This document shows positions 1-7,503 of a stretch of 64,000 bases of DNA, piece after piece (the stretch's first letter is position 1; each line of letters starts with the position of its first letter). This DNA is from Meridianimarinicoccus sp. MJW13. GTDB taxonomy: Bacteria > Pseudomonadota > Alphaproteobacteria > Rhodobacterales > Rhodobacteraceae. The translations under genes were made by a program, and so were the position numbers. The stretch spans positions 355,841 to 419,840 of the forward strand of contig NZ_JACNMU010000004.1 of the NCBI RefSeq assembly GCF_014901205.1. The letters are read 5' to 3'. The notes beneath the pieces are model-generated. The model was given only the letters and a program-made list of their open reading frames with translations, did no database searches and was not told the DNA's origin.

Positions 1-171
1 ATGGGCGCCGTGGGGGCCGCAAAAGCCCTGTTGCGCAAGCTTGGGCCGCCCATCGATGCGGCGGCGATCGACACAAGTATCACCGCATTGGCCGACACCT
101 GGGAAACGGCAGAGGCCGCGGCGGGGATCGCGGCGTTTCTGGACAAGCGGCCCGCGCCCTGGGCCGGTTAG
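1..171 (+). CDS. Enoyl-CoA hydratase/isomerase family protein, C-terminal fragment
   Basis: This is an open frame running in from the left edge and ending at TAG 169-171; the 57 residues visible are the tail of a larger protein. The end reads ...AAAGIAAFLDKRPAPW, the usual last segment of crotonase-fold enoyl-CoA hydratases (a GI.AFL.KR.P.W pattern). The ATG at the first base is probably internal, since the family is about 260 residues. The active site lies outside the window, so substrate cannot be judged. It ends 74 bp from the convergent RpiR gene. Confidence 0.6.
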   Translation: MGAVGAAKALLRKLGPPIDAAAIDTSITALADTWETAEAAAGIAAFLDKRPAPWAG

Positions 172-244
172 GGGCGCTGCCCCTCTGGGCCTGCGGCCCA
201 TTCACCCCGGAGTATTTCGGCCAAGAAGAAGTGGCGCTGCGCGA

Positions 245-1126
245 TCAGTTGAAGTCCCGGAACAGGCGGGTTTCCGTGAACATGCTTTCCAGCCGCTCGA
301 TCCGGTCCCGGCCCTGGTTGGGCAGCCGGGTTTGAACCTGCGCCACCAGCGCCTCGACCAGCAGTTGCAGCGACAGGGTGGAGTCCCAGCCCGAAGGTGC
401 CTCGACCATGGTGCTGAAGACGTGATCGGCGTGGCGGGCGATGGGCGAATTCCACTGGTCGGTGAAGAGCACGAGGGTGGCGCCGCTTTCGCGGCCCAGG
501 CGGGCCAGTTTCGACAGGTCGCTTTCGTAGCGGCGGATGTCGAAGAGGATCAGGATGGCGGCGGCGTCCATGTCCAGCAGGTATTGCGGCCAGACAGCCG
601 GGACGCGCCCCAGCGTGGTGACGCCGGGCCGGATGATCTGCAGGTGATTGTAGAGGTGATCGGCCACCGACCGGGTGATGCGCCCGCCTTCCAGATAGAC
701 CGGGCGGTCGGTGTCGGCCAGAAGGGTCGCGACGGTGTCGAAAGCCTCGGTGTCGATCCGGTCCAGCGTGCCTTGCAGGTTGCGCACCGCGGCTTCGGCG
801 AAGCGAAACAGGGTGTGGCTGTCGCCATGGTCCCGTTGGGCACGATCCAGCTTGGACGCCGGTTTTCGGATCTGTTCGGAGATTTCGCGACGCAGCGCGT
901 CTTGCAGCCCGGTGAACCCGTCGAACCCCAGTTTGCGGGCCAGCCGCACCACCGTTGGCGAGGAAACCTTGGCCGTGTCCGCCAGTTCGGTGATCGATTG
1001 CAGCCCGGCCACCGGGTAGTCCTGCAAAAGGGCGCTGACCACTTGCCGCTCTGCCAGTGTCAGGGTGGCATGGCGTGCCTGCAGGATGTCCTTGACGATG
1101 GGTTGGGAAGCCTGGGTGCTGTGCAT
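245..1126 (-). CDS. MurR/RpiR family transcriptional regulator
   Basis: The product has 293 residues. Residues about 5-85 form the RpiR-type helix-turn-helix (AERQVVSALL, then ITELADTAKVSSPTVVRLAR), and residues about 125-265 form the SIS sugar-phosphate-binding domain, including VYLEGGRITRSVADHL and a typical ILILFDIRRYESD strand-loop. In this family the SIS domain usually senses a phosphosugar or related metabolite, but amine and amino-acid pathways are also controlled by members. It is divergent from the N-formylglutamate amidohydrolase cluster with about 80 bp between, and that gap holds a 7-bp-arm inverted repeat, so it probably regulates the cluster to its right and itself. The effector is unknown. 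Confidence 0.85.
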   Translation of the reverse strand: MHSTQASQPIVKDILQARHATLTLAERQVVSALLQDYPVAGLQSITELADTAKVSSPTVVRLARKLGFDGFTGLQDALRREISEQIRKPASKLDRAQRDHGDSHTLFRFAEAAVRNLQGTLDRIDTEAFDTVATLLADTDRPVYLEGGRITRSVADHLYNHLQIIRPGVTTLGRVPAVWPQYLLDMDAAAILILFDIRRYESDLSKLARLGRESGATLVLFTDQWNSPIARHADHVFSTMVEAPSGWDSTLSLQLLVEALVAQVQTRLPNQGRDRIERLESMFTETRLFRDFN

Positions 1127-1174
1127 GGCGAAAATTTATCGGGGTGCCCGAATGGGGTCTACGAAATAATCTTG

Positions 1175-1193
1175 ACAGAAATATATTTTCTGT
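1175..1193. promoter_or_regulatory. Inverted repeat, candidate RpiR operator
   Basis: The sequence ACAGAAA-TATAT-TTTCTGT is a perfect 7-bp-arm inverted repeat in the AT-rich gap between the RpiR gene and the amidohydrolase gene. It overlaps a TTGACA hexamer at 1172-1177 that could be a -35 box for the rightward gene. Position and symmetry suggest an operator for the adjacent regulator; this is inference. Confidence 0.5.
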
Positions 1194-1207
1194 AACGAAT
1201 CCGATCA

Positions 1208-1990
1208 ATGGAAAGCCCTGACCCCCAACCGCTGTTGTCTGCCGCCGAAAGGCCGGCCTGTGTGCTGCACCGGCCAAAGGGACGCAGTGCTGTGGTTCTG
1301 GCCTGCGAACATGCGTCCAATGCCATCCCGGCCCGCCTGAACGGTCTGGGACTGGCGGTGGCGGACAGGACGTCGCATGCGGCCTGGGACATTGGCGCGC
1401 GGGATCTGTCGCTGGCCCTGTCGCAGCGTCTTGACGCGCCTCTGGTCCTGTCGCGGGTGTCGCGGCTGGTGCATGATTGCAACCGGCCGGTCGGGGCGGC
1501 CGATGCGATACCGGCACGTTCGGAAGTGATCGACGTGCCGGGCAACCGCGATCTGACGGCCACTGCGCGCCGCCGTCGCGAGACCGAGGTTCACGACCCG
1601 TTCCACGCCCTGTTGGGCAAGGTTCTGGCGGCGCATCCGGTGCCGCCGGTGCTGGTGACCCTCCACAGTTTCACCCCGGTCTATCACGGCAAACCGCGCG
1701 CGGTGGAGCTTGGGTTCCTGCATGGGGCCGATGATCGGCTGGCCCGTGCCATGCTGGCCGCCGTGCGCGACGTCTCGGGCTTGCAATCGGCGCTGAACGC
1801 CCCCTACGGTCCTTCCGACGGAGTCCTTCACACGCTGGAGGTTCACGCCCTGCCACAGGAGCGGCTGAACGTGATGATCGAAGTGCGCAACGACTTGCTG
1901 CGAACCCCGGCGCAATGCGCCGCCATGGCCGACACGCTGGCCGCCGCCCTGGCCGTGGCGCTGCCGGCCGCACAGGGCGCCGCCCCGTGA
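1208..1990 (+). CDS. N-formylglutamate amidohydrolase family protein
   Basis: The 260-residue product belongs to the FGase family, which hydrolyses N-formyl-L-glutamate to formate and glutamate at the end of one histidine degradation route. Family motifs seen are VVLACEHASNAIP near residue 30, VSRLVHDCNRP near residue 85 and LHSFTPVYHGKPR near residue 155. There are no hut genes nearby; instead it leads a cluster with a glutamine-synthetase-like ligase, so its substrate may be another N-acyl- or gamma-glutamyl-type amide. No clear Shine-Dalgarno precedes the ATG, and the candidate -35 lies only 31 bp upstream, so the transcript may be nearly leaderless. Confidence 0.8.
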   Translation: MESPDPQPLLSAAERPACVLHRPKGRSAVVLACEHASNAIPARLNGLGLAVADRTSHAAWDIGARDLSLALSQRLDAPLVLSRVSRLVHDCNRPVGAADAIPARSEVIDVPGNRDLTATARRRRETEVHDPFHALLGKVLAAHPVPPVLVTLHSFTPVYHGKPRAVELGFLHGADDRLARAMLAAVRDVSGLQSALNAPYGPSDGVLHTLEVHALPQERLNVMIEVRNDLLRTPAQCAAMADTLAAALAVALPAAQGAAP

Positions 1991-2063
1991 TCGGCCACCG
2001 CCCGCCTGTCCTGTCCCAATCGCCTCTGGCGGCCGCGCGCCGCCGCAACACCGGAGTGCCGCA

Positions 2064-3428
2064 ATGCCCTCGCCCCTGACCTTTCACGCGCTGGAAACCG
2101 CTGTCGCCGAGGGCGATATCGACACCGTTCTGGTCTGCTTCACCGACATGCAGGGCCGGCTCATGGGCAAGCGCTTCCATGCCGCGAACTTCATCGAACA
2201 CGGCCACAAGGAAACCCACTGCTGCAACTATCTGCTGGCCACGGATCAGGAGATGGCGACGCCGGACGGCTATGCCGCCACCAGCTGGGCGCAGGGCTAC
2301 GGCGACTATGTGATGCAACCCGACCTGAACACCCTGCGGCCGGTACCCTGGCTGGCGGGCACGGCCATGGTGCTGTGCGATGTGCTGGATCATCATACCC
2401 ACAAGCCGGTGCCGCATGATCCGCGCGCCATCCTGAAGGGGCAGGTGGCCCGTGCCGAAGCGATGGGGCTGACCCCGATGATGGCCTCGGAGCTGGAGTT
2501 CTTCCTGTTCGAGAAGGGCTTCGACGAGCTGCGCAAGGGCGGGTACCGCGACCTGGAGCCGTTCTCGGGCTACAATCAGGACTATCACATCCTGCAGACC
2601 ACCAAGGAAGAGGACGTGATGCGGCCGATCCGCAACCACCTGTTCGCGGCGGGCATCCCGGTGGAAAACACCAAGGGCGAGGCCGAGACCGGGCAAGGGG
2701 AGTTGAACATCCGCTATGCCGACGCCCTGTCCTGTGCCGACCACCACACCATCGCCAAGCACGCGGTAAAGGAAATCGCCTGGCAGGCGGGCCGCGCCGT
2801 GACCTTCCTGCCGAAATGGCGCGCCGACAAGGTGGGGTCATCCTCGCATCTGCACCAGTCGCTGTGGAAGGGCGACACCCCGGTGTTCCGCGATCCCGAC
2901 GGCCCGCATGGCATGTCGGCGACGATGCAATCCTTCATGGCTGGCCAGTTGAAATATGCCGCCGATCTGACCTTCTTCCTGGCGCCCTATGTCAACAGCT
3001 ACAAACGGTTCATGAAGGGCACCTTCGCGCCCACCAAGGCGGCCTGGTCGGTGGACAACCGCACCGCGGGTTTCCGGGTTTGCGGTGACGGCACGGCGGC
3101 GGTGCGCGTCGAATGCCGGATCGGCGGATCCGACCTGAATCCCTATCTCGCGCAGGCCGCATTGCTGGCCGCCGGTCTGGCGGGCATCGAGGAAAAGCTG
3201 CCGCTGCCGTCCGAGACCGCCGGCGATGTCTATGCCGCCAAGGAGGCCCCCGAGATCCCGCAGACCCTGCGCGCCGCGATCGAGACGCTGCGCGGCTCGG
3301 CGATGCTGAAAGACGCACTCGGGGCAGACGTGGTGGCCCATTACACCCGCTGCGCCGAGGTCGAGCAGGAAGCCTTCGATGCCGCCGTCACCGATTGGGA
3401 AATTGCCCGCGGGTTCGAGCGTGCGTGA
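2064..3428 (+). CDS. Glutamine synthetase family protein (gamma-glutamyl-amine ligase type)
   Basis: The 454-residue protein has the glutamine synthetase fold: metal-site strand ASELEFFLF near residue 147, ETGQGELNIRY near 210, the VGSSSHLHQSLW histidine loop near 258, then NSYKRFMKGTFAPTKAAWS and a VECRIGGSDLNPYL tail. Length and sequence type match the PuuA/GlnT-like group, which joins glutamate to an amine other than ammonia, rather than GlnA, whose adenylylation-site loop I do not see. It follows the amidohydrolase gene by about 70 bp and precedes aldehyde and alcohol dehydrogenase genes, fitting a route in which an amine is gamma-glutamylated, oxidised and deprotected. The amine cannot be named from sequence. 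Confidence 0.8.
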   Translation: MPSPLTFHALETAVAEGDIDTVLVCFTDMQGRLMGKRFHAANFIEHGHKETHCCNYLLATDQEMATPDGYAATSWAQGYGDYVMQPDLNTLRPVPWLAGTAMVLCDVLDHHTHKPVPHDPRAILKGQVARAEAMGLTPMMASELEFFLFEKGFDELRKGGYRDLEPFSGYNQDYHILQTTKEEDVMRPIRNHLFAAGIPVENTKGEAETGQGELNIRYADALSCADHHTIAKHAVKEIAWQAGRAVTFLPKWRADKVGSSSHLHQSLWKGDTPVFRDPDGPHGMSATMQSFMAGQLKYAADLTFFLAPYVNSYKRFMKGTFAPTKAAWSVDNRTAGFRVCGDGTAAVRVECRIGGSDLNPYLAQAALLAAGLAGIEEKLPLPSETAGDVYAAKEAPEIPQTLRAAIETLRGSAMLKDALGADVVAHYTRCAEVEQEAFDAAVTDWEIARGFERA

Positions 3429-3625
3429 TAGCCGGCATGTGAGGCACGATCCCAAGGCCCGGACGTTCCGTCGCGTCTGCGCAATGCGCCAGGACTGGAC
3501 CGGCTGGCGGGCTTGGATGTAACGATTTGGAAAACGTCCCGTGCGCCAAGGGCGGTGCGGCTTTTTCCGTACGCAATTGCAGTTGGCAGGCCGGGCCTTC
3601 CGGCGACAAATGAAAAGGATCCTCC

Positions 3626-4999
3626 GTGACCACTCTGGAGTGTATTTCCCCCATCGACGGCGCCGTGCTGGTGCGCCGTCCCGCCCTTGCCCCCGATGCC
3701 GCTGCCGCCACGGTGGCGCGTGCCCGCGCGGCGCAACCGGCCTGGGCCGCCCGACCGCTGGCCGAGCGCGTGGCGCTGGTGCTGAAGGCCGTCGAGATCA
3801 TCGGCAGCCAGACCGACCGCATGGCCGACGAACTGGCCCGCCAGATGGGCCGGCCAATCCGCTATGGCGGCGAATTCGGCGGGTTCGAGGAACGGGCCAA
3901 ATACATGGCCTCCATCGCCGACAGCACGCTGGCGCCCATGGTGATCGAGGACAGCGCCGCCTTTACCCGCAAGATCGTCCGCGAACCGCATGGCGTGGTG
4001 CTGGTGGTGGCGCCGTGGAACTATCCCTACATGACCGCGATCAACACCATCGCGCCGGCGCTGATGGCAGGCAATGTGGTGGTGCTGAAACACGCGACAC
4101 AAACGCTGCTGGTGGGCGAGCATCTGGCCGAAGCCTTCCATGCGGCGGGCGTGCCCGAGGATGTTTTCGTCAATGTGGTGCTGGATCATGACACCACCAG
4201 CGGCCTGATCGCCGCGCGGGCCTTCGATTTCGTGAACTTCACCGGCTCGGTCGGCGGTGGCCGCGCGATGGAGCGGGCCGCGGCAGGCACTTTCACCCCG
4301 GTGGGCACCGAATTGGGCGGCAAGGATCCGGGCTATGTTCGGGCCGACGCAGATCTGGACGCGGCTGTCGAGGGGCTGATGGATGGCGCGATGTTCAACT
4401 CGGGCCAATGCTGCTGCGGGATCGAGCGGATCTATGTCCACGAAAGCCTGTTCGATGCCTTCGTCGAGAAATGCACCGCGCTGGTGAAAACCCACAAGCT
4501 GGGCAACCCGCTGGACCCCGAGACCACAATCGGCCCGATGGCCCATGCCCGCTTTGCCGCCACGGTGCGCGCCCAGATCGCCGATGCGGTAGCGGCAGGC
4601 GCCACGAGCCATCTGGCACCCTTCGAGGGCGACGACGGCGGCGCCTACCTGTCGCCGCAGATCCTGACCGGCGTGACCCACGACATGGAGATCATGCGCG
4701 AAGAAAGCTTCGGCCCCGTGGTCGGCATCATGCCGGTGGCCAATGACGACGAGGCGATCGCGCTGATGAACGACTGCCAGTACGGGTTGACGGCGGCGAT
4801 CTATACCGCCGATGCCGAGGCGGCGGGCCGTATCGCCGATCAGCTGCAATCGGGCACGGTCTTCATGAACCGCTGCGACTATCTTGATCCGGCGCTGTGC
4901 TGGACCGGTTGCAAGGACACCGGATGCGGTGCCGGTCTGTCGGTGCTGGGCTTCCACGCCCTGACCCGCCCGAAATCCCTTCACTTCAAGAAAGGCTGA
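3626..4999 (+). CDS. NAD(P)-dependent aldehyde dehydrogenase
   Basis: The 457-residue product shows the complete aldehyde dehydrogenase pattern: cofactor-site APWNYPYMTAI near residue 130, VNFTGSVGGGRAM near 205, catalytic glutamate segment TELGGKDPGYV near 230 and the catalytic cysteine in FNSGQCCCGIE near 260. It lacks the N-terminal arm extension of longer classes but is within the family range. It is preceded by a 197-bp gap without a convincing gene and is followed by the iron alcohol dehydrogenase after 3 bp, so these two are certainly co-transcribed. Together they would take an alcohol to an acid through an aldehyde. The substrate is not determined. Confidence 0.88.
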   Translation: MTTLECISPIDGAVLVRRPALAPDAAAATVARARAAQPAWAARPLAERVALVLKAVEIIGSQTDRMADELARQMGRPIRYGGEFGGFEERAKYMASIADSTLAPMVIEDSAAFTRKIVREPHGVVLVVAPWNYPYMTAINTIAPALMAGNVVVLKHATQTLLVGEHLAEAFHAAGVPEDVFVNVVLDHDTTSGLIAARAFDFVNFTGSVGGGRAMERAAAGTFTPVGTELGGKDPGYVRADADLDAAVEGLMDGAMFNSGQCCCGIERIYVHESLFDAFVEKCTALVKTHKLGNPLDPETTIGPMAHARFAATVRAQIADAVAAGATSHLAPFEGDDGGAYLSPQILTGVTHDMEIMREESFGPVVGIMPVANDDEAIALMNDCQYGLTAAIYTADAEAAGRIADQLQSGTVFMNRCDYLDPALCWTGCKDTGCGAGLSVLGFHALTRPKSLHFKKG

Positions 5000-5002
5000 G
5001 CC

Positions 5003-6148
5003 ATGAGCCCGGTTGCCAATTGGTCCTATCCCACTGCCATCCGTTTCGGCGCCGGCCGGATCTCCGAGATCGCCGAGGCCTGTGCGGTCGCCGGCATCAC
5101 GCGCCCGCTGCTGGTCACCGACAAGGGGCTGGCCGGGCTGGAGATCACCGCCCGGACCCTGGACCTGATGGAGGCCGCCGGGCTGGGTCGCGCCATGTTC
5201 TCGGATGTGGATCCCAACCCGACCGGGGCAAATGTCGAGGCCGGGGTCGCCGCCTACAGGGCCGGGGGCCATGACGGGGTGATCGCATTTGGTGGCGGCT
5301 CGGGGCTGGATCTGGGCAAGGTGGTTGCGTTTCAGGCCGGGCAGACCCGCCCTTTGTGGGATTTCGAGGATATTGGCGACTGGTGGACCCGCGCCGATGC
5401 CGCGGCCATTGCGCCGGTCGTGGCCGTGCCGACCACCGCCGGGACCGGCTCGGAAGTGGGACGCGCGGGCATTATCACCAATGAAGAGGCCGCCGAGAAG
5501 AAGATCATCTTCCACCCGAAGATGTTGCCGGTGCAGGTGATCTGCGATCCGGAACTGACCGTGGGCATGCCGCCCGCGATCACCGCCGGCACCGGGATGG
5601 ACGCCTTCGCCCATTGTCTTGAGGCCTATTGCTCGCCGCACTATCACCCGATGTCGCAGGGCATGGCGCTGGAAGGCATGCGGCTGGTCAAGGAGTACCT
5701 GCCGCGCGCCTATGCCGATGGGGCGGATCTTGAGGCCCGCGCGCATATGATGTCGGCGGCGGCCATGGGGGCTACGGCCTTCCAGAAGGGGCTGGGCGCG
5801 ATCCATGCCCTCAGCCACCCCCTGGGCGCGCATCATCACACCCATCACGGCACCACCAACGCGGTCTGCATGGTCGAGGTGCTGAAGTTCAACCGCCCCG
5901 CCGCAGAGGACGTCATCACCCGCGCCGCCGCCTATCTGGGCATCGACGGCGGCTATGACGGGTTCATCGCCTTCGTGGACGCTTTGAACCGCCGGTTGAA
6001 CATTCCCGCCACCCTGACCGAGCTGGGAGTCACCGATCCCGATCTGGACCGGCTGACCGCCGATGCGCTGCGCGACCCTTCCGTCGGCGGCAACCCGGTC
6101 AAGATGACGGCCGAAAACACCCGCGCGCTGTTCGAAGCCCTGCTGTGA
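5003..6148 (+). CDS. Iron-containing alcohol dehydrogenase
   Basis: The 381-residue protein is a type III (Fe-ADH) enzyme. The nucleotide-binding glycine motif is FGGGSGLDLGK near residue 97, followed by PTTAGTGSEVG near 145. The metal-binding Asp and His residues are in GMDAFAHCLEAYCSPHYHP near 195 and AIHALSHPLGAHHHTHHG near 262-280. It sits 3 bp after the aldehyde dehydrogenase and its TGA overlaps the GTG start of the peroxidase gene, so translation of the three is probably coupled. It likely interconverts an alcohol and the aldehyde used by its neighbour. Confidence 0.88.
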   Translation: MSPVANWSYPTAIRFGAGRISEIAEACAVAGITRPLLVTDKGLAGLEITARTLDLMEAAGLGRAMFSDVDPNPTGANVEAGVAAYRAGGHDGVIAFGGGSGLDLGKVVAFQAGQTRPLWDFEDIGDWWTRADAAAIAPVVAVPTTAGTGSEVGRAGIITNEEAAEKKIIFHPKMLPVQVICDPELTVGMPPAITAGTGMDAFAHCLEAYCSPHYHPMSQGMALEGMRLVKEYLPRAYADGADLEARAHMMSAAAMGATAFQKGLGAIHALSHPLGAHHHTHHGTTNAVCMVEVLKFNRPAAEDVITRAAAYLGIDGGYDGFIAFVDALNRRLNIPATLTELGVTDPDLDRLTADALRDPSVGGNPVKMTAENTRALFEALL

Positions 6149-7497
6149 GCCTTTCGCAGCGGGTACGGGCGGGCGGGCACCCGGTTCTGACGCTGATCCT
6201 CGGGATCGGGGCCGGGGTCGGGGCCGCTTGGGCCGATCCGCTGCCCGCGCCGCTGGCTGACGCCGACTATCTGCCGGTCAACCGGGCCGCCGCCGAGATC
6301 GGGCAGCTGCTGTTCTACGATCCGATCCTGTCGGGCAATCGCAATATCTCGTGTGCCACCTGTCATCATCCGAAATTCGCCACCAGCGACGGGGTCAGCC
6401 TGTCGCTGGGCGAGGGCGGGCAGGGGCTTGGCCCCGAGCGCAGTGTCAATCCCGCCAACCCGCCCGAGCAACGCATCCCGCGCAATGCGCCGGCGCTGTT
6501 CAACATGGGCGCCCGCGAGATCACGGTGCTGTTCCACGATGGCCGGATCGAGGTGGACCGGACCCGCAAAGCCGGCTTCCGCACCCCGTTGGAGGACGAG
6601 ATGGTCACCGGGTTCGCGGGCATCCTGTCGGGGCAGACCATGTTTCCGGTGCTGAGCCAGGACGAGATGGCGGGACATTATTCCGAGAACGAGGTCAGCC
6701 GCGCGGTGCGGCAGGGGCTGATCACCGGGCCGGGCGGGGCCTGGGATCTGATTGCCGCCCGCGTCGCGGCCCTTCCTGCCTATGAAGCGGGGTTCGCGGC
6801 CGCCTATCCCGAGACCGCGACGCGAGGCATTGCCTTCACCGATATCTCCAACGCGGTGGCCGAGTTCATGGCCTTTGAATGGCGCAGCGACACCAGCGCC
6901 TATGATGCCCATCTTCGCGACGAGACGCCGTTGCAGGGCACGGCGGCCGAAGGCATGGCGCTGTTCTATGGCAAGGCCGGGTGCAGCACCTGTCACTCCG
7001 GTCCGCTGCTGACCGACCACGGGTTTCACGCCATGGGCCAGCCGCAGCTTGGCCCCGGCAAGGCGGCGCGCTTTGAAAACCACGCCCGCGACGAAGGCCG
7101 ATTTCGGGTGACAGGTGACGCGGATGCCCTGTTTGCCTTCCGCACCCCCAGCCTGCGCAATGTCACCCGCACCGGGCCGTGGGGCCATGCCGGGGCTTAT
7201 TCGGATCTGCGGGCGTTCCTGACCGCGCATCTGGACCCGGACAGCGCCATCACCAGCTACGACCGTGGACAGGCGGTGCTGCCGGATCTGCCGGGAGTTT
7301 CGGATTGGCGCATCCTCGACGATCCCGCCGCCAGTGCCGAGATTGCCGTGCGGGCCACCTTGCCGCCGGTGTCCTTGACGACGACAGAGATGGAGGCGCT
7401 GTTGGCTTTCCTGACCGCTTTGGAAGACCCCGTGGCGCTCAGCGGGCGTTTGGGCATTCCCGACCGGGTGCCCAGTGGTCTGTCCATAGATCGCTGA
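6145..7497 (+). CDS. Dihaem cytochrome c peroxidase / MauG family protein
   Basis: The 450-residue product starts at GTG 6145 inside the previous stop codon. Residues about 1-30 form a Sec signal peptide ending GAAWA, so the protein is periplasmic. Two CXXCH haem sites are seen, CATCH at 70-74 and CSTCH at 280-284, in the order expected for bacterial cytochrome c peroxidases and MauG. The family reduces hydrogen peroxide or carries out long-range oxidation of a partner protein. In an operon with dehydrogenases, a role in maturing or protecting an amine- or alcohol-oxidising system is possible but unproven. It converges on the CRTAC1-like gene, 6 bp apart. Confidence 0.85.
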   Translation: MSLSQRVRAGGHPVLTLILGIGAGVGAAWADPLPAPLADADYLPVNRAAAEIGQLLFYDPILSGNRNISCATCHHPKFATSDGVSLSLGEGGQGLGPERSVNPANPPEQRIPRNAPALFNMGAREITVLFHDGRIEVDRTRKAGFRTPLEDEMVTGFAGILSGQTMFPVLSQDEMAGHYSENEVSRAVRQGLITGPGGAWDLIAARVAALPAYEAGFAAAYPETATRGIAFTDISNAVAEFMAFEWRSDTSAYDAHLRDETPLQGTAAEGMALFYGKAGCSTCHSGPLLTDHGFHAMGQPQLGPGKAARFENHARDEGRFRVTGDADALFAFRTPSLRNVTRTGPWGHAGAYSDLRAFLTAHLDPDSAITSYDRGQAVLPDLPGVSDWRILDDPAASAEIAVRATLPPVSLTTTEMEALLAFLTALEDPVALSGRLGIPDRVPSGLSIDR

Positions 7498-7503
7498 ACC
7501 GGG

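Noticed and set aside
168..1517. Long minus-strand and plus-strand frames across the RpiR and amidohydrolase genes
   Set aside because: They are open because of high GC content, lack family sequence and overlap well-supported genes on the other frames.
3341..5848. 835-residue minus-strand frame opposite the aldehyde and alcohol dehydrogenase genes
   Set aside because: It is an antisense shadow rich in Arg, Gly and His, with no recognisable motif; the plus-strand genes are complete with catalytic residues.
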